Positions 24,394 through 32,793 of a stretch of DNA of 45,787 nucleotides are shown here, one piece after another. The notes beneath the pieces are model-generated. The model searched no databases. It had not been told where the DNA came from and saw only the letters and a program-made list of their open reading frames with translations. Where the stretch lies: positions 1-45,787 of the forward strand of contig URQS01000024.1 of the NCBI GenBank assembly GCA_900550035.1, read 5' to 3'. Source of the stretch: an uncultured Prevotella sp. (GTDB lineage Bacteria > Bacteroidota > Bacteroidia > Bacteroidales > Bacteroidaceae). How positions within the stretch are numbered: position 1 is the stretch's first letter; each line of letters begins with the position of its first letter. The position numbers and the translations under genes were made by a program.

Positions 24394-27300
24394 TTATCGC
24401 TTGACAAGAAAGTCCATTACGGCTTTCATCACCTGTAGGCGTGCCTTCATATTGTTGATACACTCAAAGGGGAAGCCCATAACGAAACTCTTGTAATCGC
24501 CGCCATCATAAGCTACTGCAGCACTTGAGCCGTCAGCATACTGCATTGCGCAGAATGCAGATGAAACTGAAGGATGCATTACGTCGACCGACGTTGCTGC
24601 GTAATGAGACGAATTCAGATTACGGATAATGTCAAAATTGATTCCTAATCCATTCACCATATTATTGGTCCGAGTGCGGTCTGAACGTTCGTACGAAACC
24701 TTTACTACGTCGGAAAGGAAGCGGCGCTCGTCATCACGCTGCATGTCGCTACCCACATAAGCTCCGCTTACCATTACACGTCCGCCACGGCTGACAAACG
24801 TTTTCAGTTGGTTGCGTAGTCGTGACGTGAATGTCTTGTAGCGAACCATCGAGTGGCCGTCGTCCTTCTGCAAGCCAAAGGCTATGTCCATAACATCGTA
24901 ATCCGAAGGTTTGGTAAAATCGTTCTCCAACGCTTCAAGTGAACTGCTCACAACGTTGTAATCGCCTGCCGTAGCAATATTCTCGACATGACAAACCGAC
25001 TCGTTCTGCTGATTGCCCATAACAAAGAAGCCTGCAAGTTCATCGCCACAATAGCCCATTGCTCCAGGCCCTTCACTTCCGGCACGGCTACGGTCGAAAC
25101 ATTGCTGACGACCGTTCCACCCTGCAGTCAGTCCATAAGAAACACCAATATCGGCATCCAAATCAAAGCCCTGCTGCGTTTCATTATCTACTACAGCCGG
25201 ACCCGAAAGACGCTTGAATCCATTGACTACGAGTATGTTCTTGGCATATGGATTAGACGACAGACAAGCCGCCAATGTCTCTGAAGGGAAGCTCTCGCCT
25301 CCCCTATTCACTGCTGCGACACGAAACTTGTACACTACGCCTGGCTGCACATCTATCACAAACGAATTGCCACACACCATACGACCATTATCAAATCCGC
25401 CGATGCCTTGTGCCACATATACATTATAAGCTGTTGGCACAGATGTTGGCTCCTGCTCGTCCTTGACCGGAAGCCACGAAAGGCGCAACTGACCGTTTCC
25501 GATGTTCGCTATACGGAAATTGTCAACCGGCAACGGCTGAACAATGCACGGACGGGAATGATTGCTGCTGACGTAGCGCAGTATGGTCTTATATAGCGAA
25601 CGTGCCATTGTGAACTTGAAGTTGGGATCAAGTCCACGTCGGATGTCGGCAAAGTTCTGATGCGACATTGTCTCGATTATCGCCGAAGGAACCTCCGGAC
25701 GACGGGTCTCGCTGTAATTACGGTCCCACAGATAGCGGCGTGTCCACTTGCCAAACTTGAACGTCAAGTCACGACGCAAACCTTCAAGTAGTTGTTCGGC
25801 GAAGTCATGCGATGTCCTTCGCGAGATTCCACTATTCAGTCGGCCGTCATTGAAGTTGGTAGTACATATAGACAACGAACCGATTATAGAGTCTGGCACC
25901 GATGTGTAGCCGGCGTCGCTGTGCACGGCAAGCGATAGTTCGATAGGCACTTTCTTGCCTTCGCGTGTCGGCACATAAACCGAACCTCCTGCAAGCCAGT
26001 TGGCCATATTCGAGCGTGAATTGATATCGTCGGAATAGTCATCAGTACCATTCTTTCCACCATAAACACTATAAGGTGCGCCCGACCATTGTGCATTATA
26101 ACGGGCACCTTCCAGACAACGTGGCATTCCGCTCGTGACGCCATAGCGCTGCACATTGCCCATACCTCCGCCAAAACGCACAGCGTCGGTTGTTATGACG
26201 CCCTTATGGTCGGAAAGGTTGGTGATTATCACACGGTTGTCGGTGCTGCTGCCACTATCGAAATCGAACGTGCCAAGATAAACCCATGTGCCTCCACCCA
26301 TTTGCTGATTGACCCGAAACAGAGTGCGCTGCCCCTTATGGCACACTATGTATTGCACGTCAGACACGCTGTTTGGCAGGGTCTGATAACTCACATATAC
26401 AGCGTAACGTCCGGCTTGCGGAATCTGAGGTTGGTACGAAGCCCACGATTCATGCCCCTTGCGCACTGTGCGCACCTGTCGAGCAGTGCCCTGCAGGAAG
26501 GGATTCTCTCCGTCACGATAGACTCCATTGCGCGGGGCAAAGCCCTTAGCTTGGGCTGTACGCCACTTCTCACGACCGTCATCCTCTACATATCCCCTAC
26601 CATTATCGTTGTCTACCAGCACCTCATTCTTCTGCCAGTCACGCTCGCGCGGAGTATAGACAACAGCACCGGCACGCTCAAGCATCGGGATTAGATAGGG
26701 TACAACTATGGTCTGGGTGAAAAGGTCCTCTGTGGTACAGAACAAGTTAGGACGTTGCCAACGCCAACACGACTTCTGTGTGTCATAAAACATACCGTGC
26801 GAGGCCCATAATGAGATATGCCGGTCAAACAGTCCATGCGAGATAAAGTAAGGCTTCGACTCATCATAAACCCATGGAGCACCATCATATTCAATCTTGC
26901 CCCATGCTGATGGAACGCCAGTACTGTTAACCTTAGCCCCTGCCACGAGTTGTTCTATGGGCAATCCTGCAGCCACAATGCTGAGCGAATACTTGTTGTA
27001 AGGTTTGGGCAGAGCTCTGGACAATCGTTTGTAATAGAACTTTACTGACTTTTCGGTGAACTCTTGAGTCGCAAACGACGGACTGATAAAGACTTTCAAT
27101 TCGCGGCTGCGCTCGTCCACACTAAACTTCTCAAGATAAGGCTGTGCCTGAAAATGGACATTCTTAGCTCTGCTCTGCAGAACATAGTTTTTCAGAATAG
27201 TACCCACTTTTTCATTTGACAGCATCTTGTTGCTGCCAGCCACAGACGGAACTGCAACCATTGAAAAGGCACAGAATAGTATGGATAGAACTCGGTTCAT
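24394..27300 (-). CDS. Secreted amidase_3-like protein with golvesin-like and FN3 domains (often named xanthan lyase)
   Basis: This 968-residue protein has a signal peptide (about 1-22). It shows scattered N-acetylmuramoyl-L-alanine amidase (Amidase_3) motifs: ASHGMFYD (His168), LIPMLERAGAVVYTPRERD (about 203-221), ELSLAVHSDAGY (His460) and SAIIETMSHQNF (Glu543). A golvesin-like beta domain (about 250-378, GRYAVYVSYQTLPNSVSD) is inserted in the middle. An FN3 domain follows at about 590-690, then a C-terminal alpha/beta domain. Proteins with this layout are often annotated as xanthan lyases; the motifs here speak more for peptidoglycan amidase ancestry. Activity is not proven. Confidence 0.7.
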   Translation of the reverse strand: MNRVLSILFCAFSMVAVPSVAGSNKMLSNEKVGTILKNYVLQSRAKNVHFQAQPYLEKFSVDERSRELKVFISPSFATQEFTEKSVKFYYKRLSRALPKPYNKYSLSIVAAGLPIEQLVAGAKVNSTGVPSAWGKIEYDGAPWVYDESKPYFISHGLFDRHISLWASHGMFYDTQKSCWRWQRPNLFCTTEDLFTQTIVVPYLIPMLERAGAVVYTPRERDWQKNEVLVDNDNGRGYVEDDGREKWRTAQAKGFAPRNGVYRDGENPFLQGTARQVRTVRKGHESWASYQPQIPQAGRYAVYVSYQTLPNSVSDVQYIVCHKGQRTLFRVNQQMGGGTWVYLGTFDFDSGSSTDNRVIITNLSDHKGVITTDAVRFGGGMGNVQRYGVTSGMPRCLEGARYNAQWSGAPYSVYGGKNGTDDYSDDINSRSNMANWLAGGSVYVPTREGKKVPIELSLAVHSDAGYTSVPDSIIGSLSICTTNFNDGRLNSGISRRTSHDFAEQLLEGLRRDLTFKFGKWTRRYLWDRNYSETRRPEVPSAIIETMSHQNFADIRRGLDPNFKFTMARSLYKTILRYVSSNHSRPCIVQPLPVDNFRIANIGNGQLRLSWLPVKDEQEPTSVPTAYNVYVAQGIGGFDNGRMVCGNSFVIDVQPGVVYKFRVAAVNRGGESFPSETLAACLSSNPYAKNILVVNGFKRLSGPAVVDNETQQGFDLDADIGVSYGLTAGWNGRQQCFDRSRAGSEGPGAMGYCGDELAGFFVMGNQQNESVCHVENIATAGDYNVVSSSLEALENDFTKPSDYDVMDIAFGLQKDDGHSMVRYKTFTSRLRNQLKTFVSRGGRVMVSGAYVGSDMQRDDERRFLSDVVKVSYERSDRTRTNNMVNGLGINFDIIRNLNSSHYAATSVDVMHPSVSSAFCAMQYADGSSAAVAYDGGDYKSFVMGFPFECINNMKARLQVMKAVMDFLVKR

Positions 27301-27344
27301 TTTGCAACTCTAATTATATGAATTTTCTATTGTTGTCGTCCGGT

Positions 27345-27474
27345 CCTTCAAAAGGACAACTTTATACCTTTAGAAGGACAACTTCCGGCGTTCAAAAGGA
27401 CAACTTTTAGCATTCAAAAGAGCCCCTTTTACATTGCAAATGTAGCCCTTTTACATTGCAAAAGGACTACATTC
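27345..27474. repeat. Short degenerate repeats (AAAGGACAACTT and CCCTTTTACATTGCAAA types)
   Basis: The stretch holds AAGGACAACTT three times (about 27352, 27373 and 27398) spaced 21-25 bases, then the unit CCTTTTACATTGCAAA twice (about 27425 and 27448), ending AAAGGACTAC. No gene lies in 27301-27509. Similar arrays occur between genes in Prevotella (recollection, not checked). Confidence 0.65.
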
Positions 27475-27509
27475 TTGATACTGTATGCGAACAGTTCGTC
27501 ACACATATT

Positions 27510-28070
27510 TTATATGTCTCCGACGGTGAAGAGTTCAGGCTTCTTTCCCTTGAAATCCTTGTAGTAGGTCTTTATCATTTTCATGTCAGCCTCAACGTCG
27601 CCTGTCGGCACAAGCACGTGCTTGCACTCTATTAGTTTGCGTTCGAAATCGAGTCCATAGAGCAGAATTGGGATATTAGCCTTCAAGGCAATGAAGTAGA
27701 ATCCCTTCTTCCAGTCGGGGTTGAGCGAACGGGTTCCCTCGGGAGTGACGCACAGACGGAAATTAGGAGTGTTGCGTGCCGTCTCGGCCAAAGCGTCGGT
27801 CATACTTGTATGCTTGCCACGATAGACGGGTATTCCGCCTATGCTACGGAAGAAAGCGCCCAAAGGCCAGAAGAACCATTCTTTCTTCATAAGGAAGTTG
27901 ATTTTCAAATTCTCAGCACGCGAGTAAAGCAGACCCATTATAAAGTCCCAGTTGCTCGTATGGGGCGCAAGACACAAGATGTATTTTTCGGGAAACTCTA
28001 CACTTATTTCAGCACGCCAATGCATGCGCTTGTAGAGCACCGTTCTGCAAAAACGTTGCAATAAACTCAT
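27510..28070 (-). CDS. PlsC-like 1-acyl-glycerol-3-phosphate acyltransferase family protein
   Basis: This 186-residue protein has the acyltransferase HX4D motif (HTSNWD, His37 to Asp42) and the second block PEGTRS (110-115), in the order and spacing of PlsC-type enzymes. It also has FRSIGGIPVYRG, the usual block before it. These enzymes acylate lysophosphatidic acid or related lipids at the inner membrane. It is shorter than E. coli PlsC (about 245 residues) and has no clear N-terminal membrane anchor, so the acceptor may be another lipid. Confidence 0.82.
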   Translation of the reverse strand: MSLLQRFCRTVLYKRMHWRAEISVEFPEKYILCLAPHTSNWDFIMGLLYSRAENLKINFLMKKEWFFWPLGAFFRSIGGIPVYRGKHTSMTDALAETARNTPNFRLCVTPEGTRSLNPDWKKGFYFIALKANIPILLYGLDFERKLIECKHVLVPTGDVEADMKMIKTYYKDFKGKKPELFTVGDI

Positions 28071-28116
28071 TATTTCTTTATTTTCTTAACCAGATATTAA
28101 TATCTAACAAGCTAAT

Positions 28117-28386
28117 TTACTCAAAGTTTGAAATCTGGTCGATGATTTCAGATACTTGCTTGTTGAATTTTGTAATAAGGTCTTTGAAGAATTCAGAAGC
28201 TGACATTCCCGGCTCTACGTGCGACACGCGGCGGATATAGTCGTTGTGAATTACCAAAATAGAAGTGAGTAAGGCCTTTACGTTTTCATCGTCAGCCTTT
28301 ATTGAATAAGATGCAGCCACTACCTCTGAAAAAAGTTCGCTACATACGTAATTGATTTTTCGTTTTAAGATTCGTTTATTAGCCAT
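28117..28386 (-). CDS. Conserved hypothetical small protein (Bacteroidales)
   Basis: The start at 28386 (MANKRILKRKINYVCSELF) gives 89 residues. The longer frame from 28449 runs through the promoter and is not used. The basic start and mostly helical body look like a small conserved Bacteroidales protein of unknown role. A perfect minus-strand -7 element (TATCTTTG, 28419-28426) with a CTTG -33 element 20 bases away lies just upstream. The PlsC-like gene follows after 46 bases and may share the transcript. Confidence 0.65.
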   Translation of the reverse strand: MANKRILKRKINYVCSELFSEVVAASYSIKADDENVKALLTSILVIHNDYIRRVSHVEPGMSASEFFKDLITKFNKQVSEIIDQISNFE

Positions 28387-28418
28387 AATTCCTTTTATGA
28401 TTTTTGATAATTTCTTGC

Positions 28419-28450
28419 CAAAGATAGAAAAAAAAAGAATACGCGACAAG
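28419..28450 (-). promoter_or_regulatory. Promoter of the small gene at 28117-28386
   Basis: The minus strand reads CTTG (28447-28450), 20 bases, then TATCTTTG (28419-28426), a near-perfect Bacteroidetes promoter. Confidence 0.7.
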
Positions 28451-28496
28451 TAATATCAATAAAAAATGTAATAGAATAAAGTTTTCCATCCAATAT

Positions 28497-28528
28497 TTTC
28501 ATTATGTCACAGAAAAAGCGTATTTTTG
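28497..28528 (+). promoter_or_regulatory. Promoter of the PPi-phosphofructokinase gene
   Basis: TTTC at 28497-28500, a 20-base spacer and TATTTTTG at 28521-28528 fit the Bacteroidetes consensus with one mismatch. The ATG follows about 65 bases downstream. Confidence 0.65.
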
Positions 28529-28594
28529 CAGCACGAAATAATATAAAGGTAGATTTTATTTCAATAATACATACTTTTTAATTTTTAACATCAA

Positions 28595-30244
28595 ATGGAA
28601 ATTAGTGCATTGCAGATTGCAAGAGCTGCTTATCAGCCCAAATTGCCCAAGGCTCTTCAGGGACCGGTGAAGGCCGTAGAAGGCGAGGCTACACAGTCAG
28701 TAGGTAACCAGGATGACATCAAGGCTTTGTTCCCCAACACATACGGAATGCCCGTCATCACATTCGAGGCTGGCGAGAAGAAGGAGCTTCCAGCTTTCAA
28801 TGTTGGTGTAATTCTTTCAGGCGGTCAGGCTCCTGGCGGCCACAACGTAATTTCTGGACTTTTCGACGGCGTTAAGGCTCTCAACCCTGAGAACAAGCTC
28901 TATGGCTTCATCCTCGGTCCTGGCGGTCTGGTTGACCACAACTACATGGAGATTACTTCGGAGATTATGGACGCTTACCGCAACACTGGCGGTTTCGACA
29001 TCATCGGCTCTGGCCGTACCAAGCTTGAGAAGGAAGAGCAGTTTGAGAAGGGTATCGAGATTCTTCGCGAGCTCGGCATCAAGGCTCTCGTTATCATCGG
29101 TGGTGACGACTCTAACACAAACGCTTGCGTACTCGCTGAGTACTATGCTGCAAAGAAGTACGGCGTTCAGGTTATCGGTTGCCCGAAGACTATCGACGGC
29201 GACTTGAAGAACGAGCAGATTGAGACTTCATTCGGCTTTGACACAGCTTGCAAGACATACGCAGAGCTTATCGGCAACATCCAGCGCGACTGCAACTCAG
29301 CTCGCAAGTACTGGCACTTCATCAAGCTCATGGGCCGTTCGGCTTCGCACATCGCTCTTGAGTGCGCTCTGCAGACACAGCCTAACATTTGCCTCATCTC
29401 TGAGGAGATTGAGAACAAGGAGATGTCACTCGACGACGTTGTAACATATATCGCCAAGACTGTAGCCGACCGTGCTGCAGATGGCAACAACTTCGGTACA
29501 GTACTCATCCCAGAGGGTCTTATCGAGTTCATCCCTGCTATCAAGAAGCTTATCGCTGAGCTCAACGAGGTTCTTACCGATCCTGCTACCGGCGAGTCAC
29601 GTGAGTTCGCCAACGCTGAGGAGCAGATTGCTTTCGTTAAGAACTCTATCGCCAAGGACAACCTCGCTATTCTTGAGTCGCTTCCTGAGGACGTTGCACG
29701 TCAGCTCTGCCTCGACCGCGACCCGCACGGAAACGTTCAGGTATCACTCATCGAGACTGAGAAGCTTCTCTCACGCATGGTAGAAAAGAAGCTCGACGCT
29801 TGGAAGGAAGAGGGCAAGTACAATGGCAGCTTCGCTGCACAGCACCACTTCTTCGGCTACGAGGGACGTTGCGCAGCTCCTTCTAACTACGATGCTGACT
29901 ACTGCTACTCACTCGGCTTCAACGCTTCATGCCTCATCGCTAACGGCAAGACAGGCTACATGTCAGTAATCAAGAACACTACAGCTCCTGCCGCAGAGTG
30001 GATTGCAGGTGGTGTGCCTATCACAATGATGATGAACATTGAGCGTCGTAACGGTGCAGACAAGCCAGTTATCCGCAAGGCTCTTGTAGAGCTCGACGGT
30101 GCTCCGTTCAAGTTCTTCGCTGCTCATCGCGAGGAGTGGGCCAAGAACGATTGCTACGTTTATCCGGGTCCGGTTCAGTACTGGGGTCCGTCAGAGGTTT
30201 GCGATCAGCCTACCAAGACTCTGATGCTCGAGCAGGGCAAGTAA
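28595..30244 (+). CDS. pfp: Diphosphate--fructose-6-phosphate 1-phosphotransferase (PPi-PFK)
   Basis: This 549-residue cytoplasmic enzyme interconverts fructose 6-phosphate and fructose 1,6-bisphosphate with pyrophosphate instead of ATP. GGDDS (169-173) has Asp where ATP-dependent enzymes have Gly, and PKTIDGD (197-203) carries the Lys typical of pyrophosphate use. LSGGQAPGGHN (74-84) is the phosphate-binding loop. The length fits the long plant/Bacteroidetes type. The codons are biased toward a few choices, as in highly expressed genes. A promoter lies upstream and a terminator right after. Confidence 0.95.
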   Translation: MEISALQIARAAYQPKLPKALQGPVKAVEGEATQSVGNQDDIKALFPNTYGMPVITFEAGEKKELPAFNVGVILSGGQAPGGHNVISGLFDGVKALNPENKLYGFILGPGGLVDHNYMEITSEIMDAYRNTGGFDIIGSGRTKLEKEEQFEKGIEILRELGIKALVIIGGDDSNTNACVLAEYYAAKKYGVQVIGCPKTIDGDLKNEQIETSFGFDTACKTYAELIGNIQRDCNSARKYWHFIKLMGRSASHIALECALQTQPNICLISEEIENKEMSLDDVVTYIAKTVADRAADGNNFGTVLIPEGLIEFIPAIKKLIAELNEVLTDPATGESREFANAEEQIAFVKNSIAKDNLAILESLPEDVARQLCLDRDPHGNVQVSLIETEKLLSRMVEKKLDAWKEEGKYNGSFAAQHHFFGYEGRCAAPSNYDADYCYSLGFNASCLIANGKTGYMSVIKNTTAPAAEWIAGGVPITMMMNIERRNGADKPVIRKALVELDGAPFKFFAAHREEWAKNDCYVYPGPVQYWGPSEVCDQPTKTLMLEQGK

Positions 30245-30292
30245 TCAATTGCCTTATTATAACTCTCTTAATGCAGAGTTAAAGACAATATG

Positions 30293-30330
30293 GAGAGCAG
30301 AGTGGTTTCAACCATTCTGCTCTCTCTGTT
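30293..30330 (+). terminator. Terminator of pfp
   Basis: Arms at 30293-30307 and 30310-30324 are complementary with one G-T pair; the sequence then runs TCTGTTT. It lies 50 bases after the pfp stop and argues against a GH25 start upstream of it. Confidence 0.7.
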
Positions 30331-30367
30331 TAAGAACATTGCACACAAAGCGATTATATTAAAGACT

Positions 30368-31240
30368 ATGAGTGAACAGTATCACGCACGCAAAACAAAC
30401 AAAAGAAAGAAAACTACACGCAAGACTTCTGCCACAAAGAAGCAGTCAGCCCTTTGCGCCCTACTCGCTCGCAATCCACATGCAGCATGGTGGGGAGGCG
30501 GCATTGCCGTTGTGTGTCTGTACGTGTGGTTGTTCTACTCATTCCTTGTAAGCCCTACAGGTTTCCGATGGCGTGCACTGTTTGGCGATGCCAACTATCC
30601 TGCAGGATACGAAATCCACGGCATTGACATTTCGCACTATCAGGGCGACATAGATTGGGACAAACTGCGTGGAGCCAGCATCGAGGGATGTCCTTTGCGT
30701 TTTATAATGATAAAATCAACAGAAGGCTCAACACGTGTAGACAATAAATTCAAGGATAATTTCCGCCAGGCTCGCGAATATGGATTCATACGCGGTGCTT
30801 ATCATTTCTGGAGCAATAAATCGTCGGCCCGTTCACAAGCCTATCATTTTCTGAACACAGTACGTCTTGAAGAAGGCGATTTGCCTCCTGTACTTGACGT
30901 GGAACACAAACCTGCCGACCGTTCGGTTGAGGATTTTCAGCACGACATACTGACATGGCTTCACATAGTTGAGGATAAATATCACGTGAAGCCTATTATC
31001 TACACATATTATAAATTCAAGGAGAAGTATTTAAGCAAACCAGTATTCGACGACTATCCATATTGGATTGCCCACTATTATGTCGACAAGGTGGAATACA
31101 AAGGAGCATGGAAGTTCTGGCAGCATACCGACGTAGGCCGACTTCCAGGCATTAAGAGCTACGTAGACTTCAACATCTATAACGGCTCATTCTACGACAT
31201 GAAAAAATTAACGATAGGCAATCAGGACAATGTATGGTGA
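30368..31240 (+). CDS. GH25 lysozyme (muramidase) with N-terminal membrane anchor
   Basis: The ATG at 30368 gives 290 residues; the longer frame from 30290 would start inside the pfp terminator. A very basic cytoplasmic start (residues 5-24, Lys/Arg/Thr-rich) is followed by a membrane segment (about 41-62). The GH25 domain starts GIDISHYQGDIDW (Asp87 in the DIS motif), with LDVE (Asp177, Glu179) as the catalytic pair, and ends with WQHTDVGRLPGI and VDFNIYNG. It cuts the MurNAc-GlcNAc bond of peptidoglycan. The anchor places it on the outer face of the inner membrane, fitting a role in cell wall remodelling rather than secretion. Confidence 0.9.
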   Translation: MSEQYHARKTNKRKKTTRKTSATKKQSALCALLARNPHAAWWGGGIAVVCLYVWLFYSFLVSPTGFRWRALFGDANYPAGYEIHGIDISHYQGDIDWDKLRGASIEGCPLRFIMIKSTEGSTRVDNKFKDNFRQAREYGFIRGAYHFWSNKSSARSQAYHFLNTVRLEEGDLPPVLDVEHKPADRSVEDFQHDILTWLHIVEDKYHVKPIIYTYYKFKEKYLSKPVFDDYPYWIAHYYVDKVEYKGAWKFWQHTDVGRLPGIKSYVDFNIYNGSFYDMKKLTIGNQDNVW

Positions 31241-31270
31241 AAAGAATCAAGCAAAATGGATGCTTGATTC

Positions 31271-31876
31271 TTAATTAAAGCTATATCTGAATTGAAAACC
31301 AACTGGCGATACGGACAAACTAACGTCGTCACATTTTTTCTCCTTGCCAAACACAAGTTTACCTATCAGTTGCCCCACTTCGGCTGAAGCAACACCTATT
31401 GCAGCACCCGCAACCACATCGCCACATTTATGACGGTTGCGACAAACACGGTCGACAGCCACTGTTGTGGCTACAGCATAACCAGCCACTCCTATCCAAG
31501 GCGATACACTATAATACTCATGCATAAGAGTTGTGGCTCCACAAAAAGCTATCGACGTATGTCCCGACGGAAACGAACGATTGTCAGTACCATCAGGACG
31601 TCGCTCATGTATAGAATGCTTCAAAGCATACGTCACTCCAGCATTCAATACAAACGAAGCAGCCGAAATAGTCAAGCGTTTCTTCCATGAATTCTCCGAC
31701 TCTACTCCCAAAGCCTTGAGTCCAAATACAGCCACCGTAGGCACATACTGCAATACATTGTCTATGCCATCGCCATGATAACGTTTATTGCCTCCATTTG
31801 TTTCAGAATCCGTCTGACCAAAACAAAGTGTCGACAGCAATAAAGCTATCGACACACCCATATACCTTAATCGCAT
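31271..31876 (-). CDS. PAP2 superfamily phosphatase
   Basis: This 201-residue protein has a signal peptide (cleavage near CFGQ) and the three PAP2 blocks: KHSIHERRP (Lys86 to Pro94), PSGHT (103-107), and Arg143 with His149 and Asp153 in RVCRNRHKCGD. It removes phosphate from lipid pyrophosphates, lipid A or phosphatidic acid. Unlike the six-helix enzymes it appears to be a smaller, more soluble form with few membrane stretches. It lies 28 bases before the end of the preceding prmA on the same strand and may be co-transcribed. Confidence 0.87.
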   Translation of the reverse strand: MRLRYMGVSIALLLSTLCFGQTDSETNGGNKRYHGDGIDNVLQYVPTVAVFGLKALGVESENSWKKRLTISAASFVLNAGVTYALKHSIHERRPDGTDNRSFPSGHTSIAFCGATTLMHEYYSVSPWIGVAGYAVATTVAVDRVCRNRHKCGDVVAGAAIGVASAEVGQLIGKLVFGKEKKCDDVSLSVSPVGFQFRYSFN

Positions 31877-31903
31877 TTATTATAAATAGGTATTATTCTA
31901 TAC

Positions 31904-32776
31904 TTAATTAGCTTCAAACAAGGCGCAAGCCCATTCTTCATCAGTAACAACATCTTTCAAAGACATGGCATTATCCATTGCAGCCTTTTCCAGCATCGGA
32001 ACGTCCGACTCATAGAATCCACTAAGAATCAGACATCCATCAGTCTTCATATGACGCTTGAATGCCGACATATCGTTTATCAGAATATTGCGGTTGATGT
32101 TTGCAATCACTACATCAAACTCCTCATCCACTACGTCAAGTACAGACGCATCACCAAACATCACATCCAAATTGCCCACTCCATTGATCGAGGCATTATG
32201 CTTAGCATTTTCCGAACTCCATTCGTCAATGTCATATCCCAAAACTCTATCAGCACCAAGACGCGAAGCTACAATACCAAGAATGCCTGTACCACAACCG
32301 CAGTCGAGCACCTTCTTTCCATTCAAATTCATGCCAAGCAGACGACGCAGAATCATACGTGTAGTTTGATGAGTACCAGTGCCAAAAGCGTTGCGCGCTT
32401 CAATAAAGATGCGCATCACACCATCATTGCCTGCAAACATATTCATATCAGTATGCTTGGCATCATATATAATAAGGTTCTCGCTGACACCTATTGGCTC
32501 AAAGCCCTCTTCTTCCCAACCTTGATTCCAATCTTGATCGGGCACTTCTTCCACATCATATGTCACCGTCGCACCCTCTGGCATATAGTCGTCAATAGCC
32601 TCATCGAGAGCTTCCTTATTATACAAAGGGCGCTGCACATAACCCAGCAGTCCGTCGTCAGTATCTTCAAAAGCCTCAAAGCCAGCCTCGCAGGCAGCAG
32701 CCGACAACAGTTCACGGGCAGGCTGCATAAGCTCAGCCTCACATTCTATCTTGAAATTAGCTACAAAATATTTCAT
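31904..32776 (-). CDS. prmA: Ribosomal protein L11 methyltransferase
   Basis: This 290-residue protein has the PrmA substrate-recognition domain (about 1-90, with DQDWNQGWEE) and the SAM-binding motif LDCGCGTGILG (157-167), then ANINRNIL, the family's post-I motif with the Asn-Ile-Asn active segment. FGTGTHQTTR before motif I is also typical. It trimethylates L11 at several positions. The gene lies 17 bases after pbp1A on the minus strand. Confidence 0.95.
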   Translation of the reverse strand: MKYFVANFKIECEAELMQPARELLSAAACEAGFEAFEDTDDGLLGYVQRPLYNKEALDEAIDDYMPEGATVTYDVEEVPDQDWNQGWEEEGFEPIGVSENLIIYDAKHTDMNMFAGNDGVMRIFIEARNAFGTGTHQTTRMILRRLLGMNLNGKKVLDCGCGTGILGIVASRLGADRVLGYDIDEWSSENAKHNASINGVGNLDVMFGDASVLDVVDEEFDVVIANINRNILINDMSAFKRHMKTDGCLILSGFYESDVPMLEKAAMDNAMSLKDVVTDEEWACALFEAN

Positions 32777-32793
32777 CTGTCAGTTGTTATTAA

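Noticed and set aside
27345..27474. Possible CRISPR array
   Set aside because: The repeats are short, degenerate and of two types, the spacers are not uniform, and no cas gene is present.
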